Below are positions 1 to 9,507 of a DNA stretch of 64,000 nt, piece after piece. The position numbers and the translations under genes are program-made. The notes beneath the pieces are model-generated. The model was not told the DNA's origin and ran no database searches. It saw only the letters and a list, made by a program, of their open reading frames with translations. Within the stretch, counting starts at the first letter, position 1, and each line of letters begins with the position of its first letter. Source of the DNA: Hamiltosporidium tvaerminnensis (Eukaryota; Microsporidia; Dubosqiidae); contig CM061255.1 of NCBI GenBank assembly GCA_022605425.2, forward strand, positions 124,001 to 188,000. Direction: 5' to 3'.

Positions 1-1560
1 GGTTGCTATTACTGTCTAACAGTGTGTTATTACTACTGTTATCTAACAGGTTATTACTACTACTGTCTAACAGGGTGTTAATACTATTGTCTAACAGGGT
101 GTTATCATTACTGTTGTCTAACAGGTTATTACTACTACTGTCTAACAGGGTGTTATTACTACTGTTGTCTAATAACCTATTATCATTACTACTAGTACCT
201 GTGTTATATGTCTCATCATTAAAGGGTGTTATATTACCTAATATATCATTACTATTATAACACCCTTTATTATCTTCTCCTTCTATAACAGTAATATCAT
301 CTACCTTTAATTCATTTAACCCTTTATCTTTAGATTTATTTCCTAAAGCCTCTTTAATAGAGGGTAATGAACAAAGGGTGTTAATAATAGGAACAGTAGA
401 GGTATTATTAAAAGTGTTATCACCAAAGGGTATTTCCTCAGTAGTGTTATTAAAGGGTATTTCCTCAGTAGTGTTATTATTAAAGGGTACTTCCTTATCA
501 CTAAAGGGTACTTCCTTATTAACACCCTCTATTTCCTTTATAACCTCTTCATCCTTATTAACACCCTCTAATCCCTTTATACCCTCTAATTCCTTTATAC
601 CCTCTTCATCCTTATTAACACCCTCTAATCCCTTTATACCCTCTTCTTCCTTATTAACACCCTCTAATCCCTTTATACCCTCGTCATCCTTATTAACACC
701 CTCTATTTCCATTATACCCTCTTCTTCCTTATTAACACCCTCTTCATCCTTATTAACTCCCTCTAATTCCTTATTAACACCCCCCTCTCCTATATCACTA
801 TACTTACTTTCCTTCCCTTTAAATTTACTGTTATTTTCACTTTCCTTAATAACACGTACAACATTAACAAGCCATTTACATAAAACACTTCTTATTTTAT
901 CACCCCACATCCAATACATACAAACATAAAGCATAACCATTTCTTTTATATTATAATACTTTATAAAGTAACCATAACACCCTGCTAATGGTATACATTC
1001 ATTTACAGATGAACTTGGTGAATTAAGAAGATTAACAGTTGTTTTTACATAATTTATAAGTAAATTAACAGGTATATCTATAGAGGGTGTTATTATACTG
1101 TAAATACTTTTTAAGTATTCTTTAGAAATATAACTAGTAACAGGGTGATAGGTAGTAAGGGGGTGATAATTATTAGGTGTGTTAGTAAGAGGGTGTTGGT
1201 TGGATGGTGTGTTAATAAGGGGGTGATAATTATTAGTACTGTTGTTATCACCCTGTTGTTTAGTAGTACTATGACTAACACCCTCTAATACACTATCCTT
1301 ATCACTAACACCCTCCATCATATCCCTACTATTGCTAACACCCTCTAATACACTATCCTTGTCATTAACACCCTCTAATACACTACTACTGTTACTAACA
1401 CCCTCTAATACAGTATCCTTATCACTAACACCCTCTAATACACTACTACTGTTATTAACACCCTCTAATACACTATCCTTGTTATTAACACCCTCTAATA
1501 CACTACTACTGTTATTAACACCCTCCAATCTACTACTATCATTATCACCCCCTAATATAC
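1..1560. repeat. Coding minisatellites with GGGTGTT / AACACCC core
   Basis: Three arrays sit inside the minus-strand frame. Between 1 and ~180, units of ~27-30 bp carry CAGGGTGTTA on the plus strand and are read as NTLLD on the minus strand. From ~520 to ~790, units carry AACACCCTC on the plus strand, read as EGVN. From 1337 to ~1530, the core starts at 1337, 1367, 1397, 1427, 1457, 1487 and 1517, an exact 30-bp period. The core is thus present in both orientations within one gene, always with a period that preserves the frame. Confidence 0.85.
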
Positions 1561-1864
1561 CCTTGTTATTAATACACCTATTCCATATAGATTTATAAAC
1601 ATAAAGACATATTTCAATATCAGATTCTATAAGACTATTAACACCCTTTAATACCTCTTTACAATATATTCTATCTAAATATTTAGCACATATTATCTTA
1701 TTAGAGGTGTTAGCATTACAATAATTATTATATATATTATAAAGGGTGTTATCCTTAAACATAGATAGATAAGTTGTTATTTTATCTAAGAGTTGTCTAA
1801 CACATGTTAAGTTATTAGCAATATTAGTATTATTGTTGTTATGAGTATTAATAAGGTTGTATGG
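1..1864 (-). CDS. Repeat-rich predicted helical protein, downstream part, open at left edge
   Basis: This reading frame is open on the minus strand from 1864 to the left edge; I found no stop when reading it through. It therefore ends outside the window. It has long repeat tracts (LEGVN with NSSSV or DKDSV spacers at 30-bp period, KGLEGVNKDEEG units, and NTLLDNSN units near the edge). These alternate with ordinary-looking helical segments, for example around 1650-1760 and 800-1110, where Leu, Ile, Tyr, Lys and Trp resemble a HEAT-like solenoid. An ATG lies at 1760-1762, but the frame is coding-like further upstream and no CCC signal precedes that ATG. I infer that this is the continuation of the gene starting at 3372, joined through a frameshift in 1807-1864. 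I do not recognise the family. Long repeat insertions between conserved helices fit a housekeeping protein expanded by minisatellite. It could instead be a separate gene starting at 1762. Confidence 0.6.
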
Positions 1865-3372
1865 TTAGTATGATTGTTATTATAACCACCATCATTATCA
1901 TTATTATAACCATTATCCTTACTATTGTCAACACCCTTATTATTGTTATCTCTTGGATTACCGTTAGAATCTATATCTACTGTGTTATATTCTAAATCTA
2001 CTGTCTCTGTTATAAAATTATAATTATTTATATCTGTATTATAATTAAAACCCTTATAATTATTAGAGAATTCAAAATAATTATTTACTTGGGAATAACA
2101 GGTGTTAATGTATATATGGTTAGAATTAGAGGGTGTGTCAATAACACCCTTATAATCATTAGAGGATATGAAAATATTACTGTAGGTGTTATTTACAGGG
2201 GGAATTGAAAAATTACTTTTATTTTCTAAGGTTTGGAAATAAAGGTGTTGTTTTATAATAAAGTGTTTAACAGTAGAAAGATCTGAGATAAGGAGGGTGT
2301 TAATTAAAGTATTGTTATTTAAAGGGGTATTAGTATCTGTACTAATGGTTAAAGGGGTATTAGTATCAGTACTAATAGTCAAAGAGGTGCTATTACTAGT
2401 AGTATTACTAGTACTATTGGTTAAAGGGGTGTTATTACTAGTACTATTAGTTAAAGGGGTGTTACTAAGTAACTCTTTAACGTTTGTTTCTACTTCTTTA
2501 TCTATAAGGGTGTTAATACTGAGAGACTGTAAATAAAGGGTGTTAATACCAGGTGACTTGTTTAAAATACAATTAATTCGGTGTAAAAGAGTATCAATGT
2601 ATAAAGAAGGGTAGTTAGTAAGATAAGAGGTGTAATTTATATTATAATGTTCACATATATACATATAAAGGTCTAAAGCTTGTTTTATGTTAAAAGGAAT
2701 GAATTGTTGAAGAAGAAGAAGAATACCTGTTATTACTTCATTTTGACTGTTAGAATTGTTTATGCAATTATTTAGGGTTAAGGTAGGGTTAGTATTATCT
2801 AGATTGTTAACACCCTTATAATTATTATCTAATACTTCTTTGTTTATGCATTCATCTGCGATAGGATTGTCTAGATTATTGACACCCTCATAGTTATTAT
2901 CTAATATTTCTTTGTTTATGCAATTATTTAGGGTTGGGGTAGGGTTAGGGACCGGTTTATGTTCTATTATTTCTTTGTTTATGCATTCCTCTAAGTTAGT
3001 CTCTCTTTCTTTATAATTAACACCCTTTAATATATCCTTATTACTTGTATTAATAATGTACTTATTTAAAGGGGTGTAATGGTTAGTCCATCGTAAAAGA
3101 TTAAGAGTTTCTATATCTGTATGTTGGGGTGTTAAATACTGTAATATCTTAAAGAGTTCATTAACAGCATGAATGCCGTATGTGTTAACATTACAGAAAG
3201 GGTGTTGTAATAACAATGGTACATATTCTGTAAGAAAGAGTTTTGTCCCGTTTTCTTTTAAGTACTGTTTTATACGTTCGTATAGTTGTAGTAAATAAGG
3301 GTCCGGAGTTGAGGATGAGAGGTTGGCTATTAAAACGTTTAGTGGGTGGTTTTGTGGTGGAGGCTGTTGCAT
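1807..3372 (-). CDS. Repeat-rich predicted helical protein, N-terminal part (521 codons)
   Basis: The start is ATG at 3372, twelve bases downstream of a CCCC run on the coding strand, which supports it. Residues 1-110 form a plausible compact helical domain (Leu-rich, segments such as LYERIKQYLK and FLTEYVPLLLQHPF). Two near-identical blocks with CINKE, LDNNY and GVNNLDN follow around residues 150-205. A second helical block (LDLYMYICEHY) lies near 235-300, an NTPLTNS/TISTDT repeat follows, and then an Asn-rich tail. The last ~16 residues are a run of Leu, Ile and Thr that looks like out-of-frame reading of the Asn-rich tract. In the next frame the text resumes with natural Asn-rich and then helical sequence down to the left edge. 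I therefore read this as the 5' part of one gene of more than 1,100 codons. Function unknown; HEAT-like architecture is only an impression. Confidence 0.6.
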   Translation of the reverse strand: MQQPPPQNHPLNVLIANLSSSTPDPYLLQLYERIKQYLKENGTKLFLTEYVPLLLQHPFCNVNTYGIHAVNELFKILQYLTPQHTDIETLNLLRWTNHYTPLNKYIINTSNKDILKGVNYKERETNLEECINKEIIEHKPVPNPTPTLNNCINKEILDNNYEGVNNLDNPIADECINKEVLDNNYKGVNNLDNTNPTLTLNNCINNSNSQNEVITGILLLLQQFIPFNIKQALDLYMYICEHYNINYTSYLTNYPSLYIDTLLHRINCILNKSPGINTLYLQSLSINTLIDKEVETNVKELLSNTPLTNSTSNNTPLTNSTSNTTSNSTSLTISTDTNTPLTISTDTNTPLNNNTLINTLLISDLSTVKHFIIKQHLYFQTLENKSNFSIPPVNNTYSNIFISSNDYKGVIDTPSNSNHIYINTCYSQVNNYFEFSNNYKGFNYNTDINNYNFITETVDLEYNTVDIDSNGNPRDNNNKGVDNSKDNGYNNDNDGGYNNNHTNHTTLLILITTIILILLIT

Positions 3373-3384
3373 CTTCTTTTTTTA

Positions 3385-3388
3385 GGGG
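3385..3388 (-). promoter_or_regulatory. CCCC start-proximal signal of the 3372 gene
   Basis: The coding strand reads CCCC, a short A-rich spacer, then ATG twelve bases on. C runs are rare here. The same four bases belong to the first unit of the adjoining minisatellite (AACACCCCTAA on this strand), so signal and repeat coincide. Confidence 0.5.
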
Positions 3389-3800
3389 TGTTGTTATTTT
3401 TAGTTATAAATTTAAGGGGTGTTAAATTGTACGAATAGGATACATATAGATAAGAGGGTGTTAAATAAGGGATAATAGTATTGGTGGAATAGAGGGTGTT
3501 AAATAAGGGATAATGGTATTGGTTGATAAGAGGGTGTTAAATAAGTTATATGTGTATGATGGATAAGAGGGTGTTAAATAAGGGACATCGTTATAAGTAT
3601 CGTAAAGGGGTGTTAAATAAGGTATATTTATATTAGTATCGTAAAGGGGTGTTAAATATGTGATATGTGTATGATGGATAAGAGGGTGTTAAATAAGGGA
3701 TATTGGTATTAGTATCCTAAAGGGTGCTATTAGTTTCTCTTATTACAAGATTTAAAGGGTGTTAGTTCTAATAAATAACTATAAAGTTAAAGGGGTGTTA
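3385..3800. repeat. Intergenic 38-bp minisatellite, about 12 units
   Basis: The GGGT core starts at 3386, 3417, 3456, 3494, 3532, 3569, 3608, 3647, 3684, 3722, 3757 and 3793. The spacing is mostly 37-39 bp. The core extends to GGGTGTTAAATAAGG, with variable tails such as TATGTGTATGATGGATAAGA. The array fills almost the whole gap between two divergent genes, so it lies in both promoters. The period is not a multiple of three, unlike the versions inside genes. Confidence 0.9.
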
Positions 3801-3844
3801 TCTTAAGCATCCCTTATTTCATTTTTTTTATTTTTTTTTCTGAT

Positions 3845-3848
3845 CCCC
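3845..3848 (+). promoter_or_regulatory. CCCC start-proximal signal of the P1/P2 gene
   Basis: GATCCCCTAATTT sits directly before the ATG at 3855, leaving six bases between the C run and the ATG. A poly-T tract lies just upstream. This is the arrangement known for highly expressed microsporidian genes. Confidence 0.6.
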
Positions 3849-3854
3849 TAATTT

Positions 3855-4175
3855 ATGTCTGAGTTACAAAATCATGAGTTGTATGTTTACTCTGCACTTT
3901 TTCTTAGAGAAAGAGAAGGAGTAGTAACAGTTGAATCTTTGAAAGCTATATTTGAACACTTGGGTCTTGATTTCTCACATAAGCTTGCCAGTCAATTTAT
4001 TATGCCAGTTGAAGAATATGATAGAATAATAAGTAATATGGGATCAGCATCTTCAGTCTGTACTACTGCTGATAATGGTGCAGCAAAAGTTGAAGAAAAG
4101 GTTGAGGAAGAGAAAAACGAGGAAGCTAATATCGATGGAGATGTTGAGGTTGATTTTGATGATATGTTTGGGTAA
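3855..4175 (+). CDS. 60S acidic ribosomal stalk protein P1/P2
   Basis: This 106-residue protein has the P1/P2 layout. A four-helix N-terminal dimerisation domain spans residues ~1-60 (SELQNHELYVYSALFL opening, then VTVESLKAIFEHLG). A short hinge containing AAKVEEK follows, then an acidic tail ending DVEVDFDDMFG. Known role: heterodimers attach to P0 on the large ribosomal subunit and recruit GTPase translation factors. The opening resembles P1 (SEL...YAALIL) more than P2, but I cannot separate them firmly. The usual Ala-rich hinge is largely replaced by Lys/Glu. The invariant C-terminal end (D-D-M-G-F-G-L-F-D type) is shortened to DDMFG. Start supported by the CCCC signal; no intron is evident, although ribosomal-protein genes often keep introns in microsporidia. 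Confidence 0.85.
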   Translation: MSELQNHELYVYSALFLREREGVVTVESLKAIFEHLGLDFSHKLASQFIMPVEEYDRIISNMGSASSVCTTADNGAAKVEEKVEEEKNEEANIDGDVEVDFDDMFG

Positions 4176-4489
4176 TAAATTGTTTTACGGTTTTTATGTT
4201 TTTCTAAAAAAAATTTTCTATTTCTATAAATATATTTGAATTTGATTTGTAATTTAAAGAAAATTTATTTTTTATCTGTAATCATAGAAATTCTTAAATG
4301 CAAAAAATTTTATTTTCTTTGAGGATTTAAATGAATTCTTTTGTATAAAAACATTTCTCTTCTTTATGTATATTCTCTACAGTTTTTTTTCTTCTAAAAT
4401 TACTTTTTCTTTTGTTACTTTATATTCTTCTAAGCTGTTTGACAATCATAAATATGAAATATATTTTTTTTACTTTTAAAGGTGATTTC
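4176..4489. other. P1/P2 3' flank, nothing recognised
   Basis: AT-rich with T runs; a poly(A) signal cannot be pinned down. No gene is seen. Confidence 0.5.
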
Positions 4490-5360
4490 AGAGGCTAGTT
4501 GCATGGCTTAAAGAGCTATTGGCTTTTTGAATAACATTAATTGATCCTCTTTTTCATCTATCTTATGCATTATGTTCTCATTCTGCGCTTTTCGTAGGTA
4601 TAAAGTAACTATTTAGACAGTTTTCTTTACCAATATTGATTGTATGCCTCTATATTCTTGGGTATTTGTAATCTTTTAAGGTATTTCTTATGGTATTTTC
4701 TAAAAATACTATCTCAGTATGAGATATGGGAATATTCCAACATCTAACTTGTAAAAAAATCACCATTCTTTGGTTAATAAGTCATATTTCTTAGTGGTCA
4801 GTTCAAGTTTTTGATATGAATATTCGAAATGATTCTTTAATAAAACAAAGAATAATCGTAATTTTTCTCTTATAAAAAAATATATATCGAATCGCATTTT
4901 AATTTTAAAAACGGATTTTTTTCTGATCTTCACTATTATTTCCAATCTTCAACTTTTAGAATCTCTTGAACGGATTGATTCCTAATTCTTTTTTTTAGAA
5001 AAACCTATATCTATTTGAAATAAGCAACTTTATCTGCCTATCAGTTCATTATGACGTCTGGTATATTTATGTCCGCGTGTTTTACCCCATCGATTTGCCA
5101 AACCTCTGATGATTAGGAAATTTATGTATAAAAGTTTCATTCTAATCGACAGAATACATTTATATCTTTTATATAGCAGAACGATAGTTCATCATTTTGC
5201 TTTATATTTCTTTTTCTTTGGGCATTACGTGGAGTGGAAAACACATATAACCTTGGTTTTTTTGCATTATATAACTTTGAATGAAGTTTTCGTTTTTCTA
5301 TTTCGACAAATGATCTGCAAGTCTTAAACCCTGCTGATGCTTTCTTAGTACCTTCTTTTC
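4490..5360 (-). mobile_element. Decayed LINE fragment (REL-endonuclease type), copy D
   Basis: Several blocks match the better-preserved LINE copy at 48.1-49.25 kb in the same order and orientation. 4635-4690 matches the 3' coding part (ATGCCTCTATATTCTTGGGT against ATGCCTCTACATTCATGGGT). 4770-4820 matches the AACTCATTGGC/GTCATACTTCC region. 5045-5100 matches the CATTATGCCGTCTGG zinc-finger region. 5245-5300 matches TTGCATTATATAACTTTGAA almost exactly. No reading frame survives. This is an old insertion directly downstream of the P1/P2 gene. Confidence 0.65.
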
Positions 5361-8300
5361 AAATCTATATTATAGTCTAAAATGTCTTTTGGATTGCAGA
5401 AACGATTTTCCTAGTATTTTCTATTTTTGGTAATTTTATTTTTCTTTCTAATGCACTTTTACTGTTTTCAAAACAGTTAAAAAGTTGCGTGATATTTGTT
5501 TCCTTTTTCGGCTCAACACTATAAATGTATTTTCGATCTTTGGTTCCAGGAAGGTACAAACTCTCTTTAAATCTTAAACAAAGAGGTACCTTGACTTTCA
5601 CGAGCCCAAGTGCCCTACTTTATTGAACTTAGAGAATTCAGCGGTTATATTTAAAAAAAGAATAAAGCTTAAATTTTATTCTATTTTTTTGTAATTTCTA
5701 CAGGGATATATTTAAGAAAAATAAATATAATTTCTAATATCAAATAACTCAGTTCTAGAACAATTGTTATTTCTAATTTCTTTTGGTTTAGAAATATAAC
5801 ATGTTTCTTATTTCATGAATAATTCTTACTTCTCAAATGTAAAGTAGTTTGTATTTACATATTTTATATGAATTCTTAGGTATTCAAAAAATTTTCTTAC
5901 TCCTTTATAATATAATAAAGCTTTCAATTCTCTTCACATCAATTTATTTTCTTCTTTGGGATTGCTCTTACTTGATTATTATTTGGGAGAAAACAATTCT
6001 GTTTGTAGTATTTCTTATGACTTTCACTCCTCTTTTAGCATAATTTCTTACTTCTTATTATGTTTGAGAATTAATTTTTATTTTTTTTAGAAATACACGA
6101 ATTAAAAATTTAATATCCAATTAATTTCCTTTGTGGTAATTTTTAGGTTTATCGTTATACTTATTTTTTTTTGTAAACAAAGTTCGATATATATTATTTA
6201 TTTTCAAAATGCTGTTTTAATTCTAATATTTTATTTATCAATTATTATTCTTTGCTGATCTTTATTTTAGAAAATTTAAAAATCTATCAACAAATTTTTT
6301 ACTTCTCAACACATTTAAAGTTATTATATATATCTGTGGGTATCGATGTATTACAAATGCAGATTCTGGGCTGTAGTTTACTTTTCTATTTATTATGTTG
6401 GTTTATTCTGATCTAAATAGCTTTTGGTTTGCAATTGATTTGCTCTATTGTTGTGGCGATTAATATACTGGCATATTGATATGTTTATAAAAGAAATGTG
6501 TTGGATCTAATCTATTCTATATTTTGTCTATCTTGGATTTACTAATAATTTTTATATAAGAATATATTTATTGCTGGAGACTCATAATTTATCTAAAATA
6601 TAAATAACTGTTGGATATTTTAGCAATATGAATGTTTTCACTGTTTTTGTCATTTTCTATGGTGTCTTTTAATAAATCTTGTTTTTATCATTCCTTAGAT
6701 TATTTGTAAAATGAATAATGATATTAAAGCGAGTTGAACGAAGTTAAAACTTAGAATTTCAATTCTAGGTAAAAAAAGATCAATAAATATTGGTTTTTTA
6801 TGTCTATTTTCCATTGTTATATATTCCAAAGTGTATTCGGCAAAATAGAAAGACAAAATCAGAAGCAATAATTTTAGTTAGTTTATGAATTCTAATTTTC
6901 TTTTATTTAATAGAAAAGATATCTTAAAGTTTAATACTTCTAAATATATATTATTAAGATATTAGGAACTTTGGAAGTTATGATTTACTTATAGTTGCGA
7001 ATTATGATTAAAAGAATCAATCATAATATGAAGTATGCATTTTAGTTAATTAGTAGTGTGTTTTACTTTGTATTTAAAATATTTTATTCATTTTATATTT
7101 TTTTATAGATTCTTGCATCTTGGAGGATTTTTCCAAGCCTGTTTTTTTTTTATTTTAATTTTTTAACTGTCTTTTTGTGTTTAAAAATTCACTATGAAAA
7201 TAAATTTTTTATATTTAGATTTAATATTATACCATTACTTAAATCCAAGTGTAATGTATGATGGGATGTGGCAATGTTTATTTTAATCTGATTTTTTTCT
7301 GAGCACAATTTAATTAAAAATTTAAGCTTTCCGATAATTCAAATCAAAAGATTATTGATTTAAGTGAGTTTGAAGTCTGATATAAGCAATAAAAACAAAA
7401 TTCGATAAAGGAATGAAATTTTGGCAAAATATGATACTATAGAAACTCAGGTGATTTTTTTCCTATGTAAAAATACTTGATTTTTGCTCAATAAATATAA
7501 ATCAATGTTTATGATCACATTAATTATTACAAAACGTGTCGGTAGTATATAATAAATTTAAGATTCTCAACTAGATGAGGAAAATCTACTTCGTTTCTTT
7601 TATATTTGCCTTCTTTGTTCTCTATCATTTTTTTATGTTTAAAACATTAGAGCTGCATTTTATAAACTAGACTTCGTATAGAAATTGTATTCATCTCTTA
7701 AATTTATACTTAGAAAGCCTTTTTAAACATTGATTGATAAGAGCCATCTTTTACAAAGTTTATTTAGTCTAGGATGCAAGCCGATTTCTTTTTAAATAGA
7801 TGCATCGTTATTATATTTTGACATAAATATGGTATCTATGGGCATTATCATCTCAAAATTGTACTGTATAATTTCGAGTTTATTTTATTATTTTGGTTTA
7901 ATAAAATCGGAATAGCTAGCAAATATTCCATGATCAGTTCCAACTTTTTTTATCAACAAAATAGTCGAATGATTTAGCCTTAAAATGGGCCTTTGTTATA
8001 TATTTTAGGTTATGTTTTAAAATATATCATATTTTTTCGTTTTTTTACGGTATAGTGTTGACTGGATTACTAAGTGATATACAAGAAGAGGTTTAGCTCT
8101 AACTGGTTGTTGTTTTGTCTAAATTAATTCAAGTTTTGGCATTGCATGTCTTTACGTTCTTTGAAATATACAAATCACGAGTAGGCTTAGTATGAAATAC
8201 TCATTTATGTATTTTTGTGATCGTACACGTTAGCGATAGGAGTTTCAATTTTTATTCCCAGGTTTGATTTAGTCAATTGCTAAAGGAAAAATGATTATTT

Positions 8301-8736
8301 TAGAGTGTTTGCACACCACTGAAGTGTGTAATTTCAAAACTTAATTATTCTAAAATTAAATTGAATAAAATATAATATACTTCTTAAAAATATATTATCG
8401 ATTCAAAATCAGTTGGATTTTTTTATTTTTCATTTCGGAGATACTCTGCTTTATATCTAATTGTAGTTTGTTTTTGACCTAAAATATCCATGTTATCATT
8501 CTGATTCGTTATTTCGAATGCACATAGATGAATCTCTTTCTAGATATTTATTAGATAGATTTGACAAAGTTTTTATTTTTTATCGCAGCTTTTCAATTTT
8601 ACTTTAAATTTGAGTCAATTGGTCACAAAAAATTAAAACTTAAAGATTATAACCAGTAAATAAAATAAACAAATAAAGATAAAACTTAAAATACTTTTTG
8701 ACATAATTTACTAATAAATACCTCTAAACATAAGTG
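5361..8736. other. Long AT-rich stretch without recognisable gene
   Basis: A 74-codon minus frame at 5377-5601 is mildly coding-like (Lys/Glu-rich). It directly adjoins the LINE remnant on its 5' side, so it may be part of the decayed element. I see no other credible gene, RNA or structured repeat. Composition is homopolymer-rich throughout. Confidence 0.4.
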
Positions 8737-9495
8737 TTATTCTCCAGAGCGTTTATTTGCGCGAGAAATGAGATTCTGTGATAAATTATTGTCGTTTGTA
8801 ACACCATATATCATAAATAAAATATAATCGATGAATTGAGTATTTTTAATTTTATCTAAATTAACTTTGAATTTGCTGGCAGTGATTAGTTTGTAAATAT
8901 TTAAATCAAATATAAATTCATAAATAAACAATTCGTTGCTGTTGTAATGAATATAAAGATTACAAATGGAGTCTTCATTAATTTTTTCGCTAAATTTTTT
9001 TATATTCGTGTATAATTCTAGAAGTTTAAATATTTCGTGATTTTTACAAATCATTTTAAGAATATTTCGTAACAAAAAACCCAATTCTTTCTCAATTCCC
9101 AATGAAATAAATTTATTTAGATTCCATCCGAACTCAAAAACTATGTTTCTTTGTTTCGCCACATTTATTTTATACTCATTCTTAGAAAAGTAAGAAAAAT
9201 TAATAGAAATTTTGTCAAAAAATGTGTGTCTTTGTCTTGAAAAATTTATTGAATTATCATTTTTGAAGTTATGAATTAATCCGACAGTTTTTTTTTCTTT
9301 CTTAAAAAAATAAATTATTATTTCTTTGCCTTTACAATGTTCGGATGCTAATTTGCCTTTTTCGGATTTTAAAAATAAATTTATCATTTTTTCATATTTT
9401 TCTGAAATTTTTTTAATTTTGTTTCTACAATTTAAGAATATGAAAAATGCTAAAACGCTAATTAGTAAAAATACGAACAAAACCTTTCCTTTCAT
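8737..9495 (-). CDS. Orphan protein with N-terminal membrane anchor or signal peptide
   Basis: The first ATG of the frame is at 9495; the codons before it start from TTG and are not needed. That gives 252 residues beginning MKGKVLFVFLLISVLAFFIF, a strong signal peptide or type II anchor of ~20 hydrophobic residues followed by basic NCRNKIKK. The rest is helical, Lys/Asn/Phe-rich, with no motif I recognise. It ends NLISRANKRSGE. A GGGG run lies seven bases upstream of the ATG on the coding strand, consistent with the start signals of other genes here. It stands alone, with about 2-3 kb of empty sequence on each side. Probably a secreted or membrane microsporidian lineage protein; function unknown. 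Confidence 0.6.
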   Translation of the reverse strand: MKGKVLFVFLLISVLAFFIFLNCRNKIKKISEKYEKMINLFLKSEKGKLASEHCKGKEIIIYFFKKEKKTVGLIHNFKNDNSINFSRQRHTFFDKISINFSYFSKNEYKINVAKQRNIVFEFGWNLNKFISLGIEKELGFLLRNILKMICKNHEIFKLLELYTNIKKFSEKINEDSICNLYIHYNSNELFIYEFIFDLNIYKLITASKFKVNLDKIKNTQFIDYILFMIYGVTNDNNLSQNLISRANKRSGE

Positions 9496-9501
9496 CTTCT
9501 T

Positions 9502-9505
9502 CCCC
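9502..9505 (-). promoter_or_regulatory. GGGG start-proximal signal
   Basis: The coding strand reads TTTGGGGAAGAAG directly before the ATG at 9495. This is the G version of the CCC/GGG start signal and helps choose ATG over the upstream TTG. Confidence 0.4.
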
Positions 9506-9507
9506 AA

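Noticed and set aside
1332-1598. Plus-strand frame of LTPSNT repeats
   Set aside because: It is the antisense shadow of the minus-strand EGVN repeat gene. The minus frame is open much longer and includes non-repeat protein.
2297-2536. Plus-strand frame of KGVL repeats
   Set aside because: It is the shadow of the NTPL repeat in the minus-strand gene starting at 3372.
3385-3800. Regular 38-bp repeats resembling a CRISPR array
   Set aside because: The whole unit is repeated with drift, there are no constant repeats with unique spacers, and the setting is eukaryotic. It is a minisatellite.
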